64,000 nucleotides of DNA from an uncultured Ruminococcus sp. (GTDB lineage Bacteria > Bacillota > Clostridia > Oscillospirales > Ruminococcaceae). Shown piece by piece: positions 7,365-16,428 of this stretch. The stretch lies in contig NZ_CAMYUE010000005.1 of assembly GCF_947301925.1 (NCBI RefSeq), positions 62,001 through 126,000 of the forward strand. Reading direction: 5' to 3'. The position numbers were made by a program, and so were the translations under genes. The notes below the pieces were generated by a model, which was not told where the DNA came from, searched no databases, and saw only the letters and a program-made list of their open reading frames with translations. Each line of letters starts with the position of its first letter. The first letter of the stretch is position 1.

Positions 7365-9008
7365 TTATCCGTCGGAGCCTTCCGCGGGCTCGAAGCCTCT
7401 CATTTTGCGGTATTCGTCAAGAGTCAGGGCGCCGTCGGAGTTATATGCCCTTACAAGGGCGTCCCTGCTGGTGAATTCCTCTGAATATTCGCCCTTTTCG
7501 TTCTGTACGTACTTGCCGTACCATACACCGAAGAAGGACCACACTGCGTTATCGCGGAAGGCGGTATCCATATCGGGAACGCTGCCGCACTCGCTGAGGG
7601 CGATGAGCTTGTCGCTGCCCACGAATTTCTGGACGGCGGCGAACTCCTCATAGAATTTGCTTCCGTAGTCCTTTTCGCCGCTGAGATAGAGGTCTACCGC
7701 AGCGATATCGAAGGTGCGCTTGTCCACAAGAGAGGCCTCGCTCTGGCCGTTCCATATCCAGATGAGGTTGTCCAGCTCGAAATACTTTGTAAAGCGGTCG
7801 TATATGAGCTGCCACAGCCATTTATAGTCCGCAGCGCCCTTTGCGCCCCACCAGTACCAGTCGCCGCTGCCCTCGGGAAGGGGTCTCCACAGCACGGGGA
7901 CTCCCCTGTTTTTCAGAGATGTGAGCTGGCCTGCCATGCTGTCTATATCCAGTATGAGGCCGTAGCACTCACGGGAAATATTGCCCTTGCTGTAAAGCTC
8001 TCTCAGCTCCTCCTCGGTGAGCTCCGCTATCTTTTCCTCGGTGACGGCTCTTGAGATATCGAAATCGGTATCCTCCGTGCGGACGCCGCTCTTTTTATCG
8101 GAGGGCGCCTTCCAGAACCAGCTCACGCAAGTGATACCGCCGTTCAGGTACCATTCTGCGGCGGCGTCTATCTCCTTATAGCTGTCGTCGTAGCTCTCGC
8201 GGGGGACTTCAAGGTTTGAGAAGCGTATGACGGGGTATTTGCCTGTAGTGCGGTAGACCAGATCCAGCTCGGAGTTGTCGCCGCCGTAGGCGTACTGTCC
8301 CGTGATGATGTATTTGCCGTAGTTGTCGGAGAGGAAGCTCATGAGCTCCTTTGCGGACTGTCCCGCGTTCTTGTTTACCAGCTCTCCGCTGGCGTCGTAG
8401 CTTATATCGCTGAGGGAGGTATTGTTCTCTATTTTCAGATAGTCTATGCATATATCGCCGTTTTCGGGAGTGATAGTCAGCTTCTGCTTTCCCTTGGTGA
8501 GGAAAACGCCGTATATGGTGATATATGTGAACTGATCGTTGTCTGTTGTCCTGAATACCGTCAGCTGCTGATCGCCGAGTGTCAGGCGGCAGTCCACAGC
8601 CTTTTTTGCCGAGATGTTGAAGGAAAGGTCATAGTGCTGATTGCTGGGCACGTCCACCTCGAATGTAACGGAGGCCTCTCCCTTGTCTCCGAAGCCTGTG
8701 ACATAGCCATCTCCGCTGAATTCGGGAAGGTCTGCGGCAGCCTTTGCGCCGCCCTTCAGCTCACCCTTTTCGGCCTCGTACAGATTGCCCGACTCCTTCT
8801 TCTCTATCTCGGGGAAGGTGACGGGGTAATCGGGGAAGGTCTCCACAGGCAGAGTAGTAGTGGGCTCGGTAGTCTTTTTAGCCGTGGTCTCCTCGATTAT
8901 AGGCACAGATGCCGTCACCGAAGCCTTTTTGCTTTTGCTGCACGCCGAAAAAGCGGAAGCGGCAGCTCCCATGGCGGCAGCAAGAGCGATGATCCTGCGA
9001 ATTTCCAT
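7365..9008 (-). CDS. GH26 beta-mannanase-like lipoprotein with CBM35-like domain
   Basis: A surface lipoprotein for hydrolysis of beta-mannan or a related plant glycan. A signal peptide with lipobox-like SAC (Cys23) is followed by a Thr/Glu-rich linker, a CBM35-like carbohydrate-binding module (about 76-195, YEAEKGELKGG to IDYLKIE) and a GH26 catalytic domain (about 212-530). The acid/base is E379 in WRPLPEGSGDWYWWG and the nucleophile E473 in ALSECGSVPD. The His normally preceding the acid/base Glu (LHE) is Pro here. Other typical elements are SWFWKAP and DLYLSG. Co-transcribed with an intracellular GH95, implying extracellular cleavage followed by cytoplasmic trimming. Confidence 0.9.
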   Translation of the reverse strand: MEIRRIIALAAAMGAAASAFSACSKSKKASVTASVPIIEETTAKKTTEPTTTLPVETFPDYPVTFPEIEKKESGNLYEAEKGELKGGAKAAADLPEFSGDGYVTGFGDKGEASVTFEVDVPSNQHYDLSFNISAKKAVDCRLTLGDQQLTVFRTTDNDQFTYITIYGVFLTKGKQKLTITPENGDICIDYLKIENNTSLSDISYDASGELVNKNAGQSAKELMSFLSDNYGKYIITGQYAYGGDNSELDLVYRTTGKYPVIRFSNLEVPRESYDDSYKEIDAAAEWYLNGGITCVSWFWKAPSDKKSGVRTEDTDFDISRAVTEEKIAELTEEELRELYSKGNISRECYGLILDIDSMAGQLTSLKNRGVPVLWRPLPEGSGDWYWWGAKGAADYKWLWQLIYDRFTKYFELDNLIWIWNGQSEASLVDKRTFDIAAVDLYLSGEKDYGSKFYEEFAAVQKFVGSDKLIALSECGSVPDMDTAFRDNAVWSFFGVWYGKYVQNEKGEYSEEFTSRDALVRAYNSDGALTLDEYRKMRGFEPAEGSDG

Positions 9009-9022
9009 TTGTTCCTCCTAAA

Positions 9023-11344
9023 TCAGGCATTTACTGTGTATTTCCTGCCCTTTTCCGCAGTGAATACCACTGCGCCGTCCTCTATGCGTGAGTTTACTGT
9101 GTCGCCGCCGCAGTTTATGCTTACCACAGCGTCTGTCCTGAGACGGACCTCTCCTCCCGCTGAGGAGTATATCTCAGCGCGGCTGAGCCTGTTCTCTATC
9201 CAGTATATATCCACGGTGAAGCCGCCCTTTGCCCTGAGTCCCGAAACGTGACCCTTGCTCCACTCGGCAGGCAGTGCAGGGAGAAGGTATATCTCTCCGC
9301 CGCAGCTCTGGAGCAGCGATTCCGCTATGGCAGCGGTGCCGCCCAGATTGCCGTCGATGCTGTAGGCAGGCTTTGATGACATCATATTGGGAGCTGTGTA
9401 GTGCGACAGCAGTCTTTTCAGGTTTTCCGATACCATAAGGCTGTCGCATAGCCTTGCCCACATATTCGTTACCCATGAGCAGCTCCAGCCCGTGCGTCCG
9501 CCGCCGTTGATAAGCCTGCGGACCAGCGTAGCTCTTGCGGCGTCAGCCAGCTTAGGCGTCCTGTGAGGACTTATGAGGTCGGCAGGGTGCAGGGCGAAGA
9601 GCTGTGATATATACAGGTGACCGATATCGGTCTCGTCGTAGTCCTCCGACCATTCCATGATCTGTCCGTACTTGCCCACCTGGGGCTGAGGGAGCTTTAC
9701 TATAGCCGCCTTCAGCTTTTCCGCCAAGGCATCGTCCCTGCCCAGTATGGCGGCAGCCTTTATGACGTCCGCAAAGAGTACGGTGAGTATCTGTGTATCT
9801 ATGGCAGGTCCCATGCAGAGGCTTGCCTTGCTGCCGTTTTTGTCGGTATATGTATTCTGGGGAGACACCGACGGACCCGTTACAAGTCTGCCGCTGCCGT
9901 CCTCGGTGAGGTATTCCAGGAAGAATTCCGCAGCTTCTCTGAGGATATGGTATTTCTCCGCAAGGAAGTCCCTGTCCTGACTGTATTCGTAGTGCCCGAA
10001 GATATGGAGGGCAGGCCATGCGCCTCCCATGGGCCATATGCTTGCTGTCCTGTCCTCGCCCTGGGGGACGGTATCTCCCCAGATGTCGGTATCGTTATGG
10101 CACACGAAGCCCTTATCTATGCCGTACATCTCCTTGGCGGTGACTCTGCCGTTGCCGCAGACCCTTTCCAGCAGGTCGAACAGGGGCAGGTGACATTCGG
10201 GAAGGCCGCAGCTCTCGGCTGCCCAGTAGCACATTTCTGTATTGACATTGAGGACGTACCTGCCGTCATCGGACTGAGCGTCGGGCTCGCTCCACAGGCC
10301 GCGGAGATTTGCAGGCTGGGTGCCTGTGCGGCTGGAGGATATGAGCAGGTATCTTCCGAAATTGAAGTAAAGCTCAAAGAGCTTGTTATCGTTGATAAGA
10401 CGGCGGCAGTCCTTGTTGTCCAGCTCGTCGCCCTTGAGTCGGTCTATCCTCTCGGCTGTATTGAGGAGAGCGATATCCTCCTCCTCGCTGTTGTCGCTGA
10501 GAGACAGCTCCACGCGGTCGAACAGCTCGCGGTAGTCGTTGACATGGCGGTAGTAGAGCTCGTCATAATCGCACTGCAAAGCCATTTCCGTGTCCACCTC
10601 GGCGGACTCGATATAGCTCTGACTGTAGAAGCTTGTTCTCACAGAGAGTATTATCACAGCCTCGTCGGCGCCGCTTACGCAGAGCCTGCTGCCCACGGTC
10701 TTTATCTGTCCGCCCTTTGCCGAAGCGCCCAGACAGGCCGCATAGAGTATACCGTTGGCACCGCCTGTGCCGCCGCTGAAAAGGATCATATTCTCTGCGC
10801 ATGGTCTGTTGTCGTCGCAGCGGTCCTCGGGACTGTCTATGCAGCATGACAGCGAGACCATATTTGGCTCGGATGCGGATATGCGCACCACCATGACCTC
10901 GTCGGGAGCGGATATGAAGTATTCCTTGGTATAGGTAACGCCGTTCACGGTGAATGAAGCGTCCGCCACAGCGCTGCCGATATCCAGGCTGCGGGAGTAT
11001 TCCCTTGCCTTTCCGCCAAGCTCCAGGTCTATTTTCAGCTGACCGAGAGGCATATATCTGCGCATATCGGGAGTGACGCCCTGCATTTTCGGGAATGCTT
11101 TCTCCTCTGCTTCAGAGGCTTTTCCCTCTTTGAGGAGAGCCCTTGCTTCACGGAAGCCCTCGGCGGAATCGGGGTTGATACGGTGGCGCAGGCCACCCGA
11201 CCACACAGAGTCCTCGTTGAGAGTAACGGACTCGTTTGCGGGTGTACCGCAGATCATAGCGCCGATACGTCCGTTTCCGATAGGCAGAGCTTCACCGAAG
11301 CTCTCAGCGGGAGAATCGTATTTCATTATAGTTTCAGTACTCAT
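9023..11344 (-). CDS. GH95 alpha-L-fucosidase family glycoside hydrolase
   Basis: A 773-residue inverting hydrolase removing alpha-1,2-linked fucose (some GH95 members prefer L-galactose) from glycans such as xyloglucan. The family opening is clear: ESFGEALPIGNGRIGAMICG with LNEDSVWSGG. The central region includes CHNDTDIWGDTVPQG, whose Asn/Asp surroundings match the catalytic site, then GRTGWSCSWVTNMWARL and SIDGNLGGTAAIAESLLQS, which carries a conserved active-site Asp. No signal peptide is seen, so the enzyme is probably cytoplasmic. First gene of the GH95-GH26-HAD operon, with promoter at 11400-11428 and AGGAG before the ATG. Confidence 0.95.
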   Translation of the reverse strand: MSTETIMKYDSPAESFGEALPIGNGRIGAMICGTPANESVTLNEDSVWSGGLRHRINPDSAEGFREARALLKEGKASEAEEKAFPKMQGVTPDMRRYMPLGQLKIDLELGGKAREYSRSLDIGSAVADASFTVNGVTYTKEYFISAPDEVMVVRISASEPNMVSLSCCIDSPEDRCDDNRPCAENMILFSGGTGGANGILYAACLGASAKGGQIKTVGSRLCVSGADEAVIILSVRTSFYSQSYIESAEVDTEMALQCDYDELYYRHVNDYRELFDRVELSLSDNSEEEDIALLNTAERIDRLKGDELDNKDCRRLINDNKLFELYFNFGRYLLISSSRTGTQPANLRGLWSEPDAQSDDGRYVLNVNTEMCYWAAESCGLPECHLPLFDLLERVCGNGRVTAKEMYGIDKGFVCHNDTDIWGDTVPQGEDRTASIWPMGGAWPALHIFGHYEYSQDRDFLAEKYHILREAAEFFLEYLTEDGSGRLVTGPSVSPQNTYTDKNGSKASLCMGPAIDTQILTVLFADVIKAAAILGRDDALAEKLKAAIVKLPQPQVGKYGQIMEWSEDYDETDIGHLYISQLFALHPADLISPHRTPKLADAARATLVRRLINGGGRTGWSCSWVTNMWARLCDSLMVSENLKRLLSHYTAPNMMSSKPAYSIDGNLGGTAAIAESLLQSCGGEIYLLPALPAEWSKGHVSGLRAKGGFTVDIYWIENRLSRAEIYSSAGGEVRLRTDAVVSINCGGDTVNSRIEDGAVVFTAEKGRKYTVNA

Positions 11345-11399
11345 TTGTAACTCCTACAGGAATAATGTATCGTTTGGTTCTTAGCGTATGTATCATAAT

Positions 11400-11428
11400 A
11401 TTATACCACAAAAACGGGATCAATGCAA
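11400..11428 (-). promoter_or_regulatory. SigA-type promoter of the GH95-GH26 operon
   Basis: On the minus strand TTGCAT, a 17-base spacer ending in TGG, and TATAAT, about 55 bases upstream of the GH95 start. Confidence 0.75.
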
Positions 11429-11522
11429 ATTTCCGCAGTTTTTTCACAAAAATTTCAGATAAATTATAAAACAAACTGCTGTAACAGGGGGCGATTTGGG
11501 GATTTTTCATGAAGTCCCGGGA

Positions 11523-11551
11523 TTGACAGCAGGATGGAAAACGTGTAGAAT
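11523..11551 (+). promoter_or_regulatory. SigA-type promoter of the lipoprotein pair
   Basis: TTGACA, a 17-base spacer and TAGAAT, about 107 bases before the start codon at 11658. The rest of the 11345-11657 gap holds only A+T-rich sequence and the divergent promoter. Confidence 0.75.
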
Positions 11552-11657
11552 AAGGAGTAAGGGGAGTAATATTTTTTTGTTTTAACACAAGATATTTTCG
11601 TCTTTTTTGTCCTCTGAAATCACTTATTTATAGAATACTTCCGAAAGGAGCACTAAT

Positions 11658-13172
11658 ATGAATAAGATAGTATGTCTGATGTCAGCATTTGTACTGCTGA
11701 CAGGTACATTTTCATGCAGCGAAAAGAAGGACAGCAAGACGTCATCAATGCCCGCCGTATCGGAGCCCGTTACGGAGTACGGCGCAGTTCCGGAGCCCGT
11801 TGTCAGCGAATTCAGAGAGTTTTCCGCAGAGGAATTCAATACCATAAATGTCAATACCGAGATCACGGACAGTCCTCTGCCACTGGTGAGCCGCAGCTTC
11901 ATGGCCTCTGACCTTGATCTGGGCGAGAGGATACCTCCCTGCAAGGACGAGAAATACCGCGACAGGTATATTGAATCTGTGACCGGACGTATTGATCCCA
12001 ACGACGGGTATGTATACGATATGGACGAGATCGTCAGGGGCTGGGAGGAAAGTCTTACAGAGCCCGAGGAGGGAACTATCCGCGATATATGGGTGGACGG
12101 CCCGGTGGCATATCTTAATGTGATCTACGATGAATGGTGTGATGAATGTCACGAGTGCTCAATATACCGCTATAACGTGGACAAAGATGAGCTTACCGAG
12201 ATATTCCGCCATTCCGACGGCGATAAGGGCTTTGATATACTGGAGATACGCACGCTTAACGGTGAGATATTCGTGAATACCGCAGAAGACGGCGTATTCC
12301 GCCTTGACGAGAGCAGCGGACAGCTTGAACAGATACTTGAGGGCAGCGGCAGGAAGTATTCCGACAACCTGTTCCCAAACGACGCAGGCAAGCTCATCGT
12401 CAGAAGAATCACACGGGATACAGAGCCCGTTGACAAGGATTATAAGCCGCAGCCCGGGGAGATATTGTATTCCGATAACAACGTGGATTTCTATATAGAG
12501 CGTGGCAGCAATATCTCCATGAGCGAATACGACTTCGCAACGGGAAGCTGGAATGAGCTCTATTCCGTATATGAAAGCAGCGATAACAGCGATTATAACG
12601 GCACATCAACGTGGGGAACAAAGGCTCTCCCCGATGTCAGCGGCGAGCTTATCTCGTATAAGGAAAAGCCCGAGGGCTCGCGGAAATACGACCTTGTCAC
12701 CGACGAATACAGGCTGCATACGGACATAACTAATTTCACTACGGTATATGCAGGCAGAGACAGGGTGATACTCAGCGTCACCAACGGCGACTATGCGGGC
12801 TCTACTTCCAACAAGCTCCATGTGTTCGACCTTGCGTCATTGCAGCACTATGTCCTTGATATTTCAAATTACGGCAGTATGTGCTGCGCTCTGGACGAAG
12901 GCGTGCTGGTATATTCAGGCGGAAATACAGGCAAGGCCTATTATATAATGCCCGAGCTGGGACTTACCTTCCCCGTTGACAGAGTAGGCTCGGGCGAGGC
13001 ACACATCAACTACGGAAATATGTATAATTCCAAAAGTGACTGCGTGCTTTTCATGACCTCCTACAGCACGGGAGAGTCTACCGAGACCGATGAAAACGGA
13101 AATACATATATGGTCTTTACCGATCATGAAGTTGTCTATTACTGGTATACTGCGGAGGAAAAGAATGAATAG
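11658..13172 (+). CDS. Lipoprotein of unknown function, tandem paralogue A
   Basis: A 504-residue secreted lipoprotein. The signal peptide MNKIVCLMSAFVLLTGTFSC ends at the lipid-attachment Cys, followed by a Ser/Pro-rich linker. The body has aromatic/Asp-rich segments that suggest a beta-propeller-like repeat protein (for example VAYLNVIYDEW, YRYNVDKDELTEIF, SEYDFATGSWNELY, HVFDLASLQHYVLDI), but no enzyme motif. Near the C-terminus, YYIMPELGLTFPVD aligns with YCIMPDLGLVYPVC in the next gene, and both proteins share DL-x-x-GE-x-x-P-x-C early on. The RBS is AAAGGAG before ATG 11658. The stop codon overlaps the start of the paralogue, implying coupled translation. Confidence 0.75.
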   Translation: MNKIVCLMSAFVLLTGTFSCSEKKDSKTSSMPAVSEPVTEYGAVPEPVVSEFREFSAEEFNTINVNTEITDSPLPLVSRSFMASDLDLGERIPPCKDEKYRDRYIESVTGRIDPNDGYVYDMDEIVRGWEESLTEPEEGTIRDIWVDGPVAYLNVIYDEWCDECHECSIYRYNVDKDELTEIFRHSDGDKGFDILEIRTLNGEIFVNTAEDGVFRLDESSGQLEQILEGSGRKYSDNLFPNDAGKLIVRRITRDTEPVDKDYKPQPGEILYSDNNVDFYIERGSNISMSEYDFATGSWNELYSVYESSDNSDYNGTSTWGTKALPDVSGELISYKEKPEGSRKYDLVTDEYRLHTDITNFTTVYAGRDRVILSVTNGDYAGSTSNKLHVFDLASLQHYVLDISNYGSMCCALDEGVLVYSGGNTGKAYYIMPELGLTFPVDRVGSGEAHINYGNMYNSKSDCVLFMTSYSTGESTETDENGNTYMVFTDHEVVYYWYTAEEKNE

Positions 13173-14505
13173 CAGATCAATTATTCCGGCGGCGCTGATA
13201 ACGGTTTTATCGGCCTCGCTTTGGAGCTGTGAGGACAGCAAGGGGACAAGCAAAAAAGTCAGCAGTGATCCCCCGATATATAACACTCACGAGAGTATTA
13301 TTGATACGTCAGATTTAAAAAGAGAGTACGGCGACGAGCATTTCAATGCCATAAACGTGTCCCTGAGCTATCCCGACGCCGTGGCTCCCGTAGATGTGAG
13401 CTGTATCGACATCAGCGGCCTTGATTTCGGTGAGAAGCTCCCCGTATGCAACAGGGCGGAGAACGCAGACGCCTACTACACGGATATGTTCAGCTATAAC
13501 GGCGATCTGCTGTACGACTACAGCGGATGTGTGGACAAGCCTGTAAAGGGATATGCCACAGGCTGCTATATCGAAGACGGGAACTGCTTTATAGACGTAT
13601 CCTATCCCAATATGGTGGGTGTGGCCTATGACTGGTCGCTGTTCAGCTATGATATGGACAGCGGAGCTCTTGAGGAGGTATACAGCTGGTCCTCGGACAG
13701 TACGGCTGTCCGCTGTGACGGAAGGTTCTTCACAGACAGATACGTTCTTTTCTCGGCCGTGGATTCTGCCGATCATAACGCCACGGCAGTATATAAGCTT
13801 GATATCTATGATCCGCAGCTTACCGAGGTTTACAGATGCGAGGAGAAGGAAAAGGGCGACTACGCATATATCTACCGGAACGGCACGGGAGACATCTGCC
13901 TTGATGTATCCAACAATATCGCCGCCGACAGTGTGGTCATGTATATGTTCGACACCGATTCGGGGGAGTTCGTCAGGTGGGAAGACAGGGACGTTCCCGA
14001 GAATACGGTCATGACTGCGGCCAGCGGTAAATACGGCAGAATGCCCTCGTACCTTATAAGGCCGAACGGACAGCGCCGCCTTGAAATGGACAATAAATAC
14101 TACAATGTAGAGCTGACGTTTTCAAACGGCAGCATAGTCTATGCGGACAAGGAACGCTTCATCATACGTTCGGGAAACAAGCTCCACACCTATGATATAG
14201 AGAAAAGGGAGCATTACATCTCCGACGTTACCGATATGGGCAGCGAGTGCGCCTACTGCAACGGCATGATATTCATCGGCAACAGGAACGCTAACTTCAC
14301 TATGCCTGTATACTGCATAATGCCCGATCTGGGACTTGTCTATCCCGTATGCGATAAGGGTCTGTATACGAATATATGCAGCTCTGATGACAGTGTGTAC
14401 TTTCTGGGCAGGGAGGACGTCCAGTGGGAGATGAAGTCCATAGACGGCTCTGTAGACGGAGTATTTACCTACAGCACCGTGACAAAGCTGTATACAGTAA
14501 CATGA
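13165..14505 (+). CDS. Lipoprotein of unknown function, tandem paralogue B
   Basis: A 446-residue lipoprotein, a diverged duplicate of the preceding gene. The start is ATG 13165, overlapping the upstream stop by eight bases, with GGAGG close by; the open frame extends further upstream but only as overlap. Signal peptide MNSRSIIPAALITVLSASLWSC ends in a lipobox Cys. Shared features with paralogue A are an N-terminal FNAINVSLSYPD/FNTINVNTEI segment, SGLDFGEKLPVC versus SDLDLGERIPPC, and a C-terminal YCIMPDLGLVYP. Alternating short aromatic and acidic strands fit a propeller-like fold (inference). Function unknown. Ends before a bidirectional terminator. Confidence 0.75.
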   Translation: MNSRSIIPAALITVLSASLWSCEDSKGTSKKVSSDPPIYNTHESIIDTSDLKREYGDEHFNAINVSLSYPDAVAPVDVSCIDISGLDFGEKLPVCNRAENADAYYTDMFSYNGDLLYDYSGCVDKPVKGYATGCYIEDGNCFIDVSYPNMVGVAYDWSLFSYDMDSGALEEVYSWSSDSTAVRCDGRFFTDRYVLFSAVDSADHNATAVYKLDIYDPQLTEVYRCEEKEKGDYAYIYRNGTGDICLDVSNNIAADSVVMYMFDTDSGEFVRWEDRDVPENTVMTAASGKYGRMPSYLIRPNGQRRLEMDNKYYNVELTFSNGSIVYADKERFIIRSGNKLHTYDIEKREHYISDVTDMGSECAYCNGMIFIGNRNANFTMPVYCIMPDLGLVYPVCDKGLYTNICSSDDSVYFLGREDVQWEMKSIDGSVDGVFTYSTVTKLYTVT

Positions 14506-14561
14506 TATCATGAAATGGATTCCATAGGCGACCCCTTGACGTGTATTTTAAGTTTAAATTC

Positions 14562-14597
14562 AAAAAAGCTGCATGGTATATACCATGCAGCTTTTTT
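14562..14597. terminator. Bidirectional terminator
   Basis: A perfect stem AAAAAAGCTGCATGGTAT / ATACCATGCAGCTTTTTT serves both the lipoprotein pair on the plus strand and the iorA-iorB-paaK operon on the minus strand. Confidence 0.9.
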
Positions 14598-14600
14598 GTA

Positions 14601-15836
14601 TCAGTCAAATCTCTCGTCGATAACACGGGCGGTCTTTTTCATGCTTCTGGGAAGCACGCCTACCTCGACTACCTTCACGATGGGAGTGAAGCCTATCCTG
14701 CTCTTTACCTTTTCTGCGATACGCTTGCTGAGGGCAGCCCAGTCGTGATCGCCGCTTGCTTCGATATAGATGCGCATTGTGTCCTTGCCGTCAAGGTGAG
14801 AAATGCGTATCTGGTACTCGCTGGATATCTCGCTGAAGGAGCCCAGTACCTCCTCTATCTGGCTGGGGAACACATTTACGCCCTTTATCTTCATCATGTC
14901 GTCGGTACGTCCCATGATAACGTCTATTCTCGGATAGCAGCGGCCGCACTTGCACTGTCCTGGAACTATCCTTGACAGGTCATGAGTTCTGTATCTTATA
15001 AGGGGAGCTCCCTCCTTGACCAGGGTGGTGATGACTATTTCGCCCTGCTCTCCGTCGGGAACGGGCTCGCCTGTCTTGGGGTCGATTATCTCGATGTAGA
15101 TGAAGTCGTCCCAGTAGTGCATAGCCTTTTCGCCGGGGCAGTTTATACCGATACCGGGGCCGTAGATCTCGGTGAGGCCGTAGATGTCGAAGAGCTCGAT
15201 ACCCAGCTCATTGTGGATACGCTCTCTCATCTTGTCGCTCCAGCGCTCTGAACCGATAACGCCCTTTTTCAGGTGTATCTTGTCCTTTATGCCGCGCTTT
15301 TCGATCTCCTCGGCAAGAAGGAGTGCGTAGGAGGAAGTGGAGCAGAGCACGGTGCTCTTGAGGTTCTGCATCATTTCCAGCTGCTTGTCAGTATTTCCGG
15401 GCCCCATGGGTATTACCATAGCTCCCAGCTTCTCGGCGCCGTTCTGGAAGCCGATACCTGCTGTCCAGAGGCCGTAGCCGGGGGTGATCTGTATCCTGTC
15501 CATATTGGTGATGCCTGCTGTCTCGTAGCAGCGCTTGAACATAACAGCCCAGTCGTCAACGTCCTTTGCGGTATAGGGGATTATTACGGGAGTGCCCGTA
15601 GTTCCCGAAGATGAATGGATACGGACTATCTCCTCCTCGGGAGCTGTCATAAGTCCCAGAGGATAGGCGTCACGGAGGTCCTTCTTCTCGGAGAACGGGA
15701 GCTTTGTGAAGTCCTCGGGAGTGTCAACGTGAGTGATGCCTGCCTCTGCAAGCTTTTTTCCGTAGAAGCTGCCTGCCTCAACGAGAGCCTTTATACGGTC
15801 GTTGACCAGGTCAAGCTGTTTCTGAGTGATCTGCAT
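14601..15836 (-). CDS. Phenylacetate-CoA ligase family enzyme (PaaK-like)
   Basis: An AMP-forming aryl-acid CoA ligase of 411 residues, activating phenylacetate or related arylacetates with ATP and CoA. Motifs: SSSGTTGTP (75-83) for ATP binding, YGLTEIYGPG, YRTHDLSRIV and the C-terminal KIKGVNVFPSQIEEVL with its catalytic Lys region. A small Cys cluster (CKCGRC) is typical of the family. Third gene of the iorA-iorB-paaK set (19-base gap). This arrangement in anaerobes links arylpyruvate:ferredoxin oxidoreductase with an arylacetyl-CoA ligase and could allow growth on arylacetates as aromatic amino acid precursors (inference). Confidence 0.88.
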   Translation of the reverse strand: MQITQKQLDLVNDRIKALVEAGSFYGKKLAEAGITHVDTPEDFTKLPFSEKKDLRDAYPLGLMTAPEEEIVRIHSSSGTTGTPVIIPYTAKDVDDWAVMFKRCYETAGITNMDRIQITPGYGLWTAGIGFQNGAEKLGAMVIPMGPGNTDKQLEMMQNLKSTVLCSTSSYALLLAEEIEKRGIKDKIHLKKGVIGSERWSDKMRERIHNELGIELFDIYGLTEIYGPGIGINCPGEKAMHYWDDFIYIEIIDPKTGEPVPDGEQGEIVITTLVKEGAPLIRYRTHDLSRIVPGQCKCGRCYPRIDVIMGRTDDMMKIKGVNVFPSQIEEVLGSFSEISSEYQIRISHLDGKDTMRIYIEASGDHDWAALSKRIAEKVKSRIGFTPIVKVVEVGVLPRSMKKTARVIDERFD

Positions 15837-15855
15837 TTTTCTTCTTTCCTTTCGA

Positions 15856-16428
15856 TTATAGGCTATATCGCAGCGCCTTTGAGTTCATTTCTACAAACTG
15901 CGGTTTTACTGTCTTTTTCATGGTGTCCTCTATGTCGTCAACTGAGAACGGAAGTATGCCGTTGCGCACCGACGCTCCCAGCATTATCATGTTCAGCACC
16001 TTTGGGGAGCCTATCTCCTCGCAGGCCTTTGTGCCGTCAACGAGAACAACGTTCTTCACGTTTCTTTTCAGATAGTCCAGCATCTCGCTGCCTGTATAGT
16101 CCGAGCCGCTGAGGGTAGCTGTTACGGGCATTATGGGGTGGGTATTGACTACCACCTGACCGCCCTCCTTCAGATAGGGCAGCATACGGACAGCCTCCGC
16201 AGGCTCGAAGCCGATGATTATATCGGCGGTCTTTTCGGGGAACATGGGGCAGTAGATATCGTCGCCCAGTCTCAGGAAGCTGAAAACGCTTCCGCCCTTC
16301 TGAGCCATGCCGATTGTCTCGGCGCTCATAACGGGCATATCCTTTTCCATAGCTGTTGCCGCGATGAGCTTTGACGTGAGGACGATACCCTGACCGCCCA
16401 CGCCGCATATAAGGATGTTACTCTGCAT
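15856..16428 (-). CDS. iorB: Indolepyruvate:ferredoxin oxidoreductase, beta subunit
   Basis: A 190-residue gamma-type subunit of the 2-oxoacid:ferredoxin oxidoreductase superfamily. The N-terminal glycine-rich CGVGGQGIVL and the following ETIGMAQKGGSVFSFLRLGD are diagnostic. With IorA it converts arylpyruvates, CoA and oxidised ferredoxin into arylacetyl-CoA, CO2 and reduced ferredoxin, reversibly. It overlaps the end of iorA by 11 bases, indicating translational coupling, and precedes the paaK-like gene. Cytoplasmic. Confidence 0.95.
   Translation of the reverse strand: MQSNILICGVGGQGIVLTSKLIAATAMEKDMPVMSAETIGMAQKGGSVFSFLRLGDDIYCPMFPEKTADIIIGFEPAEAVRMLPYLKEGGQVVVNTHPIMPVTATLSGSDYTGSEMLDYLKRNVKNVVLVDGTKACEEIGSPKVLNMIMLGASVRNGILPFSVDDIEDTMKKTVKPQFVEMNSKALRYSL

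Noticed and set aside
9617-10849. A 410-residue open frame antisense to GH95
   Set aside because: It lies wholly within a well-supported GH95 gene, lacks a ribosome site and family features, and reflects codon bias of the opposite strand.
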